The notes under the pieces: model-generated | Database searches by the model: none | Told to the model about the DNA's origin: nothing | Seen by the model: only the letters and a program-made list of their open reading frames with translations | Source of the DNA: Augochlora pura | Taxonomy: Eukaryota; Arthropoda; Insecta; Hymenoptera; Halictidae | Direction: 5' to 3' | Length of the DNA stretch: 64,000 nt | NCBI RefSeq assembly: GCF_028453695.1 | Contig: NC_135779.1 | Location: 10,180,831-10,244,830, forward strand | Translations under genes and position numbers: made by a program | Shown here: positions 1 through 9,213 of the stretch, one piece after another | Position numbering within the stretch: the first letter of the stretch is position 1 | Layout of the letters: each line of letters begins with the position of its first letter

Positions 1-883
1 TGCTCTTGCCTGTTCGGTGGGAACAATCGATTCCGGATAATGCCCGAACATTGATTCGATATAAATATCGGAGAGTCCGCGTAACTTAATCTTCGCGAGT
101 ACACAGCGTCGCGGAAATCGAACGCAAGCGTAGTCGCCGAGCCAACAAGCTTTTTCGCCGATTTCGCTGTCTAGACAAAACGCTCGCCATTAAATAAGTA
201 TCCGTCGCATTATATCGGGAGTAACAAGCGATCGGTGGGCGATATATCGACGACTGTCAGCGGCGCGGTTCCCCTTCCCAATCATTTTTTACCCCCTCTT
301 CCGTTATTAATGCCGCCGATATTTCCGGTCTCGGCAGACACTAACAATCCGCGTCCACCCTTCTGTCTTGTTACGTCAATTAACTCGTCCCTGGATTCGC
401 GGGCGTTCCTCTTTTTTTCTCCCCCGAGCGGAGTGGCATTAATTTGAAGCATCGAATAAAAATACAAGCGGAGCGTCTGCCGCGAATGATCTGCAGCCTC
501 GCCGCGAAACGTTCCCATTGGTCGGTTGCACCTCGGCGACGATCCTCCACTCGCGTCTACTCGTTTTTCTATCGGCGGACGTCGACTATTTTCCGCAGAG
601 CAACTCGAGGCTCGAAGATTGAGCAGACGAGATCGAGTAAGTCGACGCTGCTGTTTAAATTCAAATCTCGCCGACCCTCGCGCCGCCTAAGCTCCCACCC
701 CACACCGCGACGCGAGGAAACCGAGTTTTCAATATTCTTCCGCACGAAAAGGGGCGTCAGAAATGTCTGAAATGAAGTTTCGGCGATGCGAACAGGCTGG
801 TTAATTAATCCGAACGTTTTTCGGAGGAGCTTCGTGAGGATCGAATTCAAGCAGCTTTCAATCTTCTTCGAGCGATCTCTTTA
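1..883. other. Gene-free, CpG-rich DNA
   Basis: I see no recognisable protein, RNA gene or repeat here. The stretch is GC-rich with many CpG dinucleotides, which leaves short open frames on both strands with no family resemblance. It may be intronic to the GPCR gene whose last exon lies near 6.1 kb, but nothing in the sequence proves this. Confidence 0.5.
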
Positions 884-1433
884 TTTACCCTTTGCACTCG
901 AGCCGTCACTCTGATGCGACGCTAAAAATTGCTGCGATAGTTTCAAAAGAATGTTCGCATTATTAACCCTTTGGCTACGGCAGACTTTGGCACGGCCGTA
1001 GTTTTTCGTTAGACATGCATTTCTGAGGAAGTATATTAAAAATATTTAAAATATTGAATTCTGTTACATTAAAGCAATATTACTTGAAGTGAAGAATAGT
1101 ATTAAGATTTTTTACAATATATAACATAAATATTGCACAATATATAATTAATCAAATTTAATAATAAACGGGGTGGAAATTTGATCTTGACGCCTATTGG
1201 CGCCTACAGTACCGGGAAGCCAACATGTGTCCGACGCCAATAGGCGCCAACAGTAGTCAAAGGGTTAATGTGCCTGCATTCGATAAATTGTCAGACAATA
1301 GAACACTCCTGTAAGTAAACTCGTTTAATTTTACATGTATCGAATAGAAACAATCGTATCAAATGGAAATAGTATAAGCTAAAATAAATCTCTGCATTTG
1401 GGAAATAAAATGGTCTAGATTGCAAAGGGTTGA
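884..1433. mobile_element. Possible decayed TTAA-type element with a nested element inside
   Basis: The left boundary reads TTTACCCTTTGCACTCGAG and the right boundary reads GATTGCAAAGGGTTGAC. Reverse-complemented, the right end begins with CAACCCTTTGCA, matching the left end. Both match the ends of the elements at 11905-12363 and 48276-48520. The expected TTAA target sites are mutated (TTTA and TTGA). A different, better preserved element occupies 963-1268 inside it, suggesting nested insertion. No transposase is encoded, so it would be non-autonomous. The pairing of these two ends is an inference. Confidence 0.42.
963..1268. mobile_element. TTAA-flanked non-autonomous element, family A, copy 1
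   Basis: A 306-bp element bounded by TTAA on both sides. The left end is TTAACCCTTTGGCTACGGCA and the reverse-complemented right end starts TTAACCCTTTGACTACTG, giving imperfect terminal inverted repeats. Internally GACGCCTATTGGCGCC and GACGCCAATAGGCGCC form a strong inverted pair near the right end. A second copy with the same ends and interior lies at 57262-57590. The TTAA target is typical of piggyBac-superfamily elements; the element encodes no protein, so MITE is the best description. Confidence 0.85.
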
Positions 1434-2898
1434 CACTGGGAGGGCTGTATTTATATTTTCGCATTTGTACTATCGACAATGATCTGTCGATCTTTATGCG
1501 AAATAAATATTCTCTGCAGCAATTGCAAGAGATAGAATCTGAATACCAAATTCGCTATTTCTTTAACTGTTTTAATACATTGAAAATAATACGTCGATAT
1601 TTTTACGTTCTTTTATCTTTTCTACGGTTTTAAATTGCAACTTTCTCAGCTTTACTCAGTAATTTTTCAGAACATATTTATTGAGATATTTCTTGCAGCC
1701 TTCCTATTCTCCCTGACGTTACAGGAAATTATTGCATTTATTTATCTGTGAAATAAATAATAAAATTCTGTGAAATAAATGAAATATTCCAAATAGTTAA
1801 TCAAATACTCCAAGTCGAAAAAGCCTTGCGAGAGTTAATTACGATTCCCGTCGCATTGATCAGGCTGCTCCATCGTCGCCAATCGGGTTCATCCTTGTCC
1901 AACTGATTCGCGCGCGTATCGCATCGAGGATGCTTCGATCCGAGCTGTCCCGGTATGACGATGATGAATTTTTCAGGGGGTTTCATTCTTTCATCCGAAT
2001 GGTAGCCGGTCGACCGCGGGATTATTCGGTCGTATAAAAACCGGATCAATAATAAAACAGGCGAGAGTCGGTCGACTCCGCGGTTTAATCGCCGGGACCA
2101 ATATTTCCATTAGTTCGTTGCCGGTTTGCGGGGCACCCGGCTGCGTTGTTTGATTTTCGATTTTACACGGTCGTACCGCGACGGCATAATATCGTCGCGC
2201 GCGCGTATATCCGGCCGGCAACGACACGTGTTCGACCGTGTGCGAATAGAATCAAGCGGCGGCGATTTCGAGGGCGGGCAGGGGGGTTGTTGGCGCCGTT
2301 CGCGGGCCAGTTTCGGTTAAAAGATGGTTTACACCGGATCGTGTAAAATCGAAGCGGCGGCGTTCGCGGAATAACAACAGGGGCAAACCGTTACACAACA
2401 ACGGTTCCGCCGGCAACAATCCCCCGCGTCCGGCCGAAAATCCGTCCCTCCGCGGGTACGTTTCGCCTGCTCTATTATGCCAACGGTCGATCGCCAGACG
2501 CGCGTAATAGCACGGTCAAACTTTACGCGGCGTACGTCCGACTCCGCTGATTTGACTTTCATAATCCGAACCCAACCCCGTCGTGCCGCGCTATATTTAG
2601 GGAGACCGAATCACTTTCGAACTTCTACGAGCACCGGGATCTCGCGGTCCCGTCGGATTTTCCACGGACGTTGCCGAGGATCAGCCGGAACACCGACGAG
2701 ATACGCTTTCGGACCTTTTCGGATCACACGCGCGATTCGGGATTATTTATTCCTTGACCGCTTTGCGCGAACATGCTAAAGATATCCTGCTCAGAGTGCC
2801 GGGTCATTTTACAATGGCTTTGGAAATTTGGGATTTGTGCCATTTAAAGCAAACGTGGTGATAGTGAATTCTTTACTGGGTCGATTCAACGTTATGTA
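1434..2898. other. No gene seen
   Basis: The first part is AT-rich, and from about 1.8 to 2.8 kb it becomes CpG-rich. At 1470-1500 there is a fragment resembling the ends of the TA-flanked MITE family (GATCTTTATGCGAAATAAAT), but no partner end was found. The short open frames here have no recognisable domain. Confidence 0.45.
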
Positions 2899-2981
2899 TT
2901 AACCCTTATCGTTTCAACTGACAGTAATGCTGCCAAGCTTAAGCCAGCGTTCTGTAAATTTCTTGGAGCGATAAGGATTAA
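2899..2981. mobile_element. Very short TTAA-flanked inverted-repeat element
   Basis: An 83-bp segment begins TTAACCCTTATCGTTTCAAC and ends CTTGGAGCGATAAGGATTAA. The reverse-complemented right end is TTAATCCTTATCGCTCCAAG, so the terminal repeats match at most of 16 positions next to intact TTAA sites. It is too short to encode anything. It looks like an extreme internal-deletion derivative of a TTAA-targeting element. Confidence 0.6.
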
Positions 2982-3223
2982 ATCATATTTGATCGAATGA
3001 TTTATTGGAACTTTTTTGGTTACTTCAAGTTCAAGCTTAAAAGTGGCTTGCATGAAAGTGTTGTAATAATCATCTATGTTATCACATTTTTTAGAAATTT
3101 TAATTCTTACTTTGTCATTAATGAATTTTTTTAATTTCTGTTATCAATGACTCAGCTGAGAACATGGTAGCATTCGTCTTCAAAGGGTTGAATCTTTGTA
3201 TTACAGAATTATTTCGTACCTAA

Positions 3224-3524
3224 TTAACGCTAGAACTATTTAGCCAGTCAAAATGGCTAATTTCTATTGTTTTCTTTTACAATAGTATTGAAACATTTCT
3301 GTAAACAATTTTTAGATGTATATTTAAATAAAGATATAATATAATAGAAATCATACGAAGTTTACATAAATCCGATTTTATTATTATTATTATTATAAAA
3401 CCATCTACGTTAGGTTATGTCAGGTTATGACAATCAAATTCAAAGTCGCGAGTTGGGGAGCGGTTTTTTAGTGGGCAAGAATTCCACATTAGTCGCGTTT
3501 AAGACTTCGTAGTTCTAGCGTTAA
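3224..3524. mobile_element. TTAA-flanked element, family C, copy 1
   Basis: A 301-bp segment bounded by TTAA with perfect 11-bp terminal inverted repeats: CGCTAGAACTA on the left and TAGTTCTAGCG on the right. Copies with the same termini lie at 7008-7205 and 9007-9213. The interior is AT-rich, contains a short TTA microsatellite near 3380-3400, and has no coding capacity. This is a piggyBac-like (TTAA target) MITE family by structure. Confidence 0.82.
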
Positions 3525-4045
3525 AATCCAGTACTCAAAGTGGAGAAATTTAGAGGAATTTTTTGCTTTCGCGTTTTATCAATACTCGTTGTTCCAGTGT
3601 ATCGATTGTATTTTGCACTTTTATAGCAGTATTAATAATTTCAAGTCTCTCACTGTGGTCCGGCAACTGTAGATTACACAATACAGTATTAATGGTCTAG
3701 CAAATGCACGGTCTATTAGAAATATACATGAAACAATTTGTGGACCGGATGGATAAACCACGTTGTTACCATTTCATGGGTTGATAGTCAACAAAGAAAC
3801 ACCGTGCTTGACATTAGGTTTACGATTATTGAGATTGCGATGGTGAATTCGTAAAGAATTTATTCAATGAATTAAACAAATACGACGATAAAAATCGCTA
3901 AAGTTTCCACGATTTGCGCGAAGTAACCACGTGGTAATATTCCACGTGGACTCATTTTATGCCTATTTTAGAAAATACCCCGTAAGCAGTGTTGTAATTA
4001 GAATGTAAATTTTATGCATTTATGGAAAAACTTAGTACACGTAAT

Positions 4046-4275
4046 TTAACCTTTTAGGTACGGCGCGCCACTATAGTGGCTTTACTCAATTGTTTCATTA
4101 TTTATTAAAGCAAACAATTAAAGTGAAAGTGTGTATATACAATACATTAAGAAAAGAATATATATTATTAATACTATATATAGATATACGGAAAAATATA
4201 TATATTAAGAGAAAAAGGTAATTTAATTACGAAAAACTTTATCTGCGCAAAATCCTGCCGTACCTAAAAGGTTAA
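4046..4275. mobile_element. TTAA-flanked element, family B
   Basis: A 230-bp element with intact TTAA on both sides and perfect 15-bp terminal inverted repeats, CCTTTTAGGTACGGC at 4050-4064 and its exact complement at 4257-4271. A perfect 14-bp palindrome, GCCACTATAGTGGC, sits at 4067-4080 just inside the left repeat. The interior is AT-rich and noncoding. The exact repeats suggest a fairly recent insertion. Only one copy is visible in this window. Confidence 0.88.
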
Positions 4276-6045
4276 AATAGTAAAGAGATTAAAAGAAGCT
4301 AGGAATGTTAATGTTCGAATTTTACCTCACTAAAATTATTAAAGAAAGGAACCAAATCGTGCTTCGTTCCTACGCCCTGCGATCGACAGAGGCAATTTCT
4401 ATTTTTCATAAAAATCCACGGTCTACTTACAATCGACCACGTATAAATGAGACTCGCATAAAGAAGACGCCCTGTAAATTAAAGTACACGGTTGTTATTT
4501 TTACGAAGAAATATAAAATACTTGCGTTGAATGGCCTGCGTAAACCCTTCTCGGTTGATAGCGGCTTTAAGCATCTGAAATAGGACGGGCAGGTTTCCCA
4601 TAATCGCGTACTCGAGCGAACTTTCCCCGACCTGTCTACTGACAGGTGCTATTACCGAGCGGTGTGCGAGATTGATTGACGGGTTTCCTACTCTAAAGAC
4701 GGATAATTACGGAGTCGTCGGGCGCGTCTATCGCGTCGCGTAAAAAGTTTCCGCGGTTCGCTGGCATAACAGAGTGAATCGTTAAAGAGGCTCCCGGCTC
4801 GAGGAAAGAAGAAGTGTGTTGTTCCTCGGGCACGGCACAGGGGTGGGAAATAAGCGAGTGTCGCGTGGAGCGCACGGGGAAATGATGGAAGGTAGACCGG
4901 AGGGCCCGGCGTAACCTTCATAACGCCATAATTTCCCGACACACGACACCGTAACGGGTCGCGAATGTTCTGCCGGAACGTATTAATAATGCTTTGACTT
5001 CGACCACAATGCGATGCATACATTACGCGGGCGGCGCAACGTGTCATGCCGAACAAACGGATACGTTTGCGGGGCTGATTTATGCCTGTCGTAATTGAAC
5101 GCTCTGCTAATTGAATCGGGGCCCGGTTTTTCGAGCCGGAAATTCGTCGCGCTGCCTCGCCGCACGACCCCGCTCGCGGTGCACTCGATAATGCGCGAAT
5201 CAAACTGGAACAGGTGCGCTTCTCGTTGGGAAAATAATGCGGGGACAGTCGACGGCTCTTGTTATCCGGAGCCGAGCAATGAAAAATTCATGCGGTACCT
5301 AGACGAGTCTTGGTAGCGTTTTCATTTTATTCGGATGTAATTAATCAATCGGCGATGCGATGCCTTCGTCCACGCATTTAGCCATCGTCTAGATATTTAA
5401 GGCAACTGATCTGCAAAGCGATTGGCTGGATGAATATTTTGAGGTTGTTGCATCGCTTTACAAAAACGAGTATAACTCGTAAAATATCGGACAGTTGAAT
5501 TCAATTGTATGAGGATTTAAGATACATTTATGACTTATTTATTGAATATGTTTCTTACTTACGGCAAATACTATTTTTATAAACTAATGTAAGGCAAATG
5601 TACTGGTTGAGGCCACGTTAAAGATTTATAAAAATTTAGTGCAGGTTTGAATAAATTATTCTATATCAACACTTTTAGTTTTGATATCTAGCTTGCAATA
5701 GGATAACAAAATGATTCAAAATAAGTTCCAATAAAAACTAATTAACCTATGAAAATTTTATACAAAATTCATAATTAGAAAAGATAAATTTACTTAATTG
5801 GCATGACCACTAATTGTAAACCAACAAATTAATCCTCAACCATCTTTTACCTAGCCGAGTTTAAATAAACAGTACTAAACCATAAAACTTGTATAGATTC
5901 TATTCGAGATGCACCCAGCCAAGATAATCAACGCCAATCTGAAACCGCGAAATCAATGCCACGGTTTTCTCACGACGTCCTCCGCGCGTCTTACCACCCG
6001 CAGTTACGATCGGACGGTGAACAGTAATAATTAATTTGCTTTCAG
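4276..6045. other. No gene seen; probably intron upstream of the GPCR exon
   Basis: The segment shifts from AT-rich to CpG-rich (about 4.6-5.3 kb) and back. At 4408-4428 the sequence AAAATCCACGGTCTA resembles the right end of the TA-flanked MITE family, without a clear left partner. Directly before 6046 the sequence TTTGCTTTCAG is a good splice acceptor, so the end of this stretch is very likely intron. Confidence 0.5.
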
Positions 6046-6379
6046 AGCCGCATTAGGCCGGGTGTGCATGAAGCTGGTGGTGGTGATGGGCGTCACCTGG
6101 GTGGCCGACGTGGTCTCGTGGGTAGTCGGCGGACCGCAGTACATCTGGTACTTCACGGACCTGATAAACGCCTTCCAGGGCGTGTTGATCTTCGTGGTGG
6201 TTGGCTGCCAGCCGCAAGTGAGGGCCGCGCTGAAGAGGCTGTTCAACAGGAACCCGAGGACGAACGCCGGAAGACAGGGCAACGGGCTGAGCACGACCAG
6301 CCACGGGATGCCCAGCATGGGGGACAGCGTCACCCAGAACCCGAGCACCAAGACTGCCCCGTTGGAGACCATCTGCTAA
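6046..6379 (+). CDS. Methuselah-like family B GPCR, terminal exon only
   Basis: This is the C-terminal exon of a seven-transmembrane receptor of the secretin/Methuselah class. It follows a splice acceptor (TTTGCTTTCAG ending at 6045), starts with one base of a split codon, and ends at TAA (6377-6379). The roughly 110 encoded residues show a hydrophobic helix with [13 protein letters not shown] (TM6), a short loop, then [20 protein letters not shown] (TM7), a pattern characteristic of Methuselah-like receptors. A basic juxtamembrane stretch ([11 protein letters not shown]) and a Ser/Thr-rich cytoplasmic tail follow. The ectodomain and TM1-5 must lie in upstream exons; I find none in the 6 kb before it, so the preceding intron is probably long. 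Which mth-like paralogue it is cannot be decided. Membrane location and peptide-receptor role come from the family. Confidence 0.85.
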
Positions 6380-7007
6380 GAGAAGACTTTTCCGCATCGT
6401 CGGGAGCAGTGGTCTTCTCTCGAGATCCGCGCGCAGGAAGCTCTACGTCTCCCGCGGAACCAAGCCTGCGCGGCCTATCGTCAACAAACAATCGGACCGA
6501 CGGGATCCAGAGAGAGGACGACCGCGGAGCTGGTTCGCTGCGAGAGTAACGTCTGCTCCGAGCCAGACGCGGAAGTTGCTCCGGCGCTCGGAGACCGGAA
6601 GAGGCACACAGTATACGAAGCGGTTCGAGCGCGGACCGCGAACGCGCGCAGGGGTCGCGACGATAGGTCGAGGCAGCCGGGACTTTCAGTTTCCAATCCG
6701 GCTGTCATCGGATCCGAACAATACAGGCCCGCGCCGCGCTTCGATCGGCGATGCTAGATAGCCGGCCGGCGAACGGCTTCGAGGGTCGGCGACCTCGGGA
6801 CCGTGAACTCCGACGCTGTTTGGTAGACGCCGGTTTACGGGCAGTGAGCTTTATCTTGCGAAGAGTCAGAATTTGTTGCAGACTGAACTTACACTTGCGG
6901 TAACAATCCAGAGGCGGAATCTCTTAGAAGCGTCGGACCTAAACGGCTGTTCCGTTTTAATAGTTTCCGGAATTATCGAAGAGAAAATTAGAAAAACAGA
7001 GAGAATA
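6380..7007. other. Downstream of the GPCR stop; likely 3' UTR and flank
   Basis: No open frame of note follows the receptor stop codon. The sequence is GC-rich at first and turns AT-rich near 6.9 kb. No AATAAA signal occurs here; the first good one on the + strand is at about 7109, inside the element at 7008-7205, so the 3' end of the transcript is undefined. Confidence 0.4.
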
Positions 7008-7205
7008 TTAACACTAGAACTACCGATTTCTTATCGCTACTAATGTTTATTGTTTTGTAAGATTAAGACTGGGTTTATTCGAACCTCGTATGTTTTATAT
7101 TATACTTTAATAAATAACTAAAAATTTCTCTTAGAAACATTGTTACAGCTTCACGAATTATAAAAAAAAAATCTATTTTTCCTGATTGCGTAGTTCTAGC
7201 GTTAA
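7008..7205. mobile_element. TTAA-flanked element, family C, copy 2
   Basis: A 198-bp segment bounded by TTAA. The left end is TTAACACTAGAACTACCGAT and the reverse-complemented right end is TTAACGCTAGAACTACGCAA, so the inverted repeats share CGCTAGAACTAC with one mismatch. It shares these termini with 3224-3524 and 9007-9213 but has a different, shorter interior. It contains an AATAAA (about 7109-7114) that could act as a polyadenylation signal for the upstream GPCR gene, which is speculative. Confidence 0.8.
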
Positions 7206-8218
7206 TGATGTGTATTGTGTGCATTTTAATAAGAGAACGTTTATCGAATAATGAGGAGACGTGTAAGCCGTTTTTTAGACTGAGCAAAGAACAAGTCAAT
7301 TTTATCTTAACTCTTATCAGCGATCATTTTTCGACATTTTTACACGAAGACGTTGAAACAAACCGCAATGCGTTCGCATAACGTAGACGCAACATTTGCT
7401 TACAAGAAAGGGAAAGCATTGTTTCCCGTTTGAATCGGTATGAACGCGTCTGACTCATATAGGAAATCCCGCCTCTACGGATGTTACGTTCACCTCAGTA
7501 CCGATCAATCGGTGTCCAGTGGCATTACGACAATCACTTCTGAACGCCGGTCACCGGTGAGCCCCCCGTAGCAATTCGCTTGCGGAGGGTTCCCGGTTCC
7601 GGGCCACTTTTCGAACGGCTCCGAGCGCGCGCGCGCTGGCGCGCCTCGGGTTCGCCGATGGCTCCTCCGTCGCGCCGAGGTCGTCGACCTTGACGACAGA
7701 AGTCCCCGCGAAGAATGTGTCGCCGCGAGAGTCGCAGCAGACGACCGTTCGTCCCCGTGGACCCGGCCGCGGGGAATGCGACACGCCGCCGAGAGAGCCT
7801 GTCACGTTGAATAGTTCATTGTCACGGCTGAACACAATAGGAGCGCGGAGAAAACAACGCGGTGCGACAAATATTCATAGAGACACTCGGTTCGACTCCC
7901 ACGGGGACCAGGTTCTTTTTTTCTCCCCGTTCCTCGGGTTCGAACGCCGAATTCCCCAGCGCCCGTTCCCCCCAGTCTCTTCGACCGGTGCCGGCCGCGA
8001 ACCCGAAGAAGTCCGAGCCGCGCGCGGCGTGACGCGGGTGTGAAACCGGCGTCGCGACCGGCCGCCTTGTCGATCGGTTATTTATAAACGGGAGGACTAA
8101 TGAGACGACGCGTGCCCGATACGAGACGCTACTTTGTTCGAACGTTATTAATAAACGGCGCCAGCCGAGGCCGGGCCTCGTTCGGGCCGGGCATTTCTCG
8201 TCCCGCGTCGTTAAAGAT
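7206..8218. other. No gene seen
   Basis: CpG-rich DNA, especially 7.55-8.2 kb, gives overlapping open frames on both strands with arginine/proline-rich translations and no recognisable domain. I regard these as compositional artefacts. Confidence 0.5.
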
Positions 8219-8220
8219 TA

Positions 8221-8414
8221 GACTGCGGATCTTTATGCGAAATAAAAATGTCTTCGTCTCTCGTGTCGAAGAGAGTTCAGATAAAAAGTATTTCTTCTTT
8301 AACGGTGTTGCTACAGTGGAAGCAATGTTTCGGTATTTTTAAATTCTTCTTTTTGGTCTGTTCCGCGCTTCGTTCATCCACATTTGATACGATCGCATGA
8401 AATCCGCGGTCTGG
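8221..8414. mobile_element. TA-flanked MITE, copy 1
   Basis: The left end after a TA is GACTGCGGATCTTTATGCGA; the right end is CGCATGAAATCCGCGGTC, its near-exact inverted complement. The same terminal sequence recurs at 8631-8944, 12947-13249, 16046-16216, 48560-48884 and 57868-58065. TA target duplication and short inverted ends are the signature of Tc1/mariner-type MITEs. The right-hand TA site is displaced or mutated. No coding capacity. Confidence 0.72.
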
Positions 8415-8630
8415 TAACGGTCATTCAACCTGCCACTATTCAAGCTGCGATATTCTCTTTCGCTTGACGTTTTACTCTACGACTCGACCCGTCCAGGTCG
8501 GAGTCGGTCTTCGGGGTCGTCGAACGACGCTCGGTTCGTTCGGGGAAGTCGATTTTTAACCTGTTGACCGGGAGCTGACTCGTTAGCTTCTCGTTCCAGT
8601 ATGTCATTTCCTTCGCGAAGCGATTAGGTA

Positions 8631-8944
8631 GACTGCGGATTTTCAACGAAATTGTGAGAACATACTGTTGGAACAAAATTGAATTGGTGAAACAGAAAAA
8701 TCCTATTGGGAAATCAATTTCATTGTCCTGTGTATTATGACCTGCGCTCTAATATCCAGACCGCGGTTTGGATTATTCACAAAAATATCAATGAAAAAAG
8801 AAACAGTGAAACATTAGATGAATTTAATACATTATTCCTATTTGTTGCAAGTGGTAAAAGAATAAATAAAATTATTTACATTTGCCACCTGTAATCGATA
8901 GGGCAATCTCGTAAGATCTGATTTCGCTTTTAAAATCCGCAGTC
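8631..8944. mobile_element. TA-flanked MITE, copy 2
   Basis: A 314-bp segment flanked by TA at 8629-8630 and 8945-8946. It starts GACTGCGGATTTTCAACG and ends TTAAAATCCGCAGTC; the outermost GACTGCGGATTTT is exactly inverted at the other end. It lies 216 bp after copy 1 in the same orientation. The interior carries short open frames without resemblance to transposases. Confidence 0.8.
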
Positions 8945-9006
8945 TACTAATTTATCGGTTTGCAAGTAACTGGAATACGAAGAACAGAACTCCGTAACAT
9001 ATTGTA

Positions 9007-9213
9007 TTAACACCAGAACTACCAGTCAATGTAACTAGTTTATAACATTTCCAATAGAGCTTTTGATATTATAAAAATCTTTCTAGGTGAAATTTATGGA
9101 CGAACTTCATCGTCCAAGCACATATTATCATAAAACTCGCTGAGCTAAATCCAATCGTTGTTATAAAACGATGTAGATTGCTCTCGTTAACATCTCGGTA
9201 ATTCTAGTGTTAA
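9007..9213. mobile_element. TTAA-flanked element, family C, copy 3
   Basis: A 207-bp segment between TTAA sites. The left end is TTAACACCAGAACTACCAGT and the reverse-complemented right end is TTAACACTAGAATTACCGAG. These match the termini of the copies at 3224 and 7008 with a few substitutions, making this the most diverged of the three. Non-coding. Confidence 0.75.

Noticed and set aside
7931..7951. GGGTTCGAACGCC as a tRNA T-arm (B box)
   Set aside because: No A box, anticodon arm or acceptor stem at the right distances.
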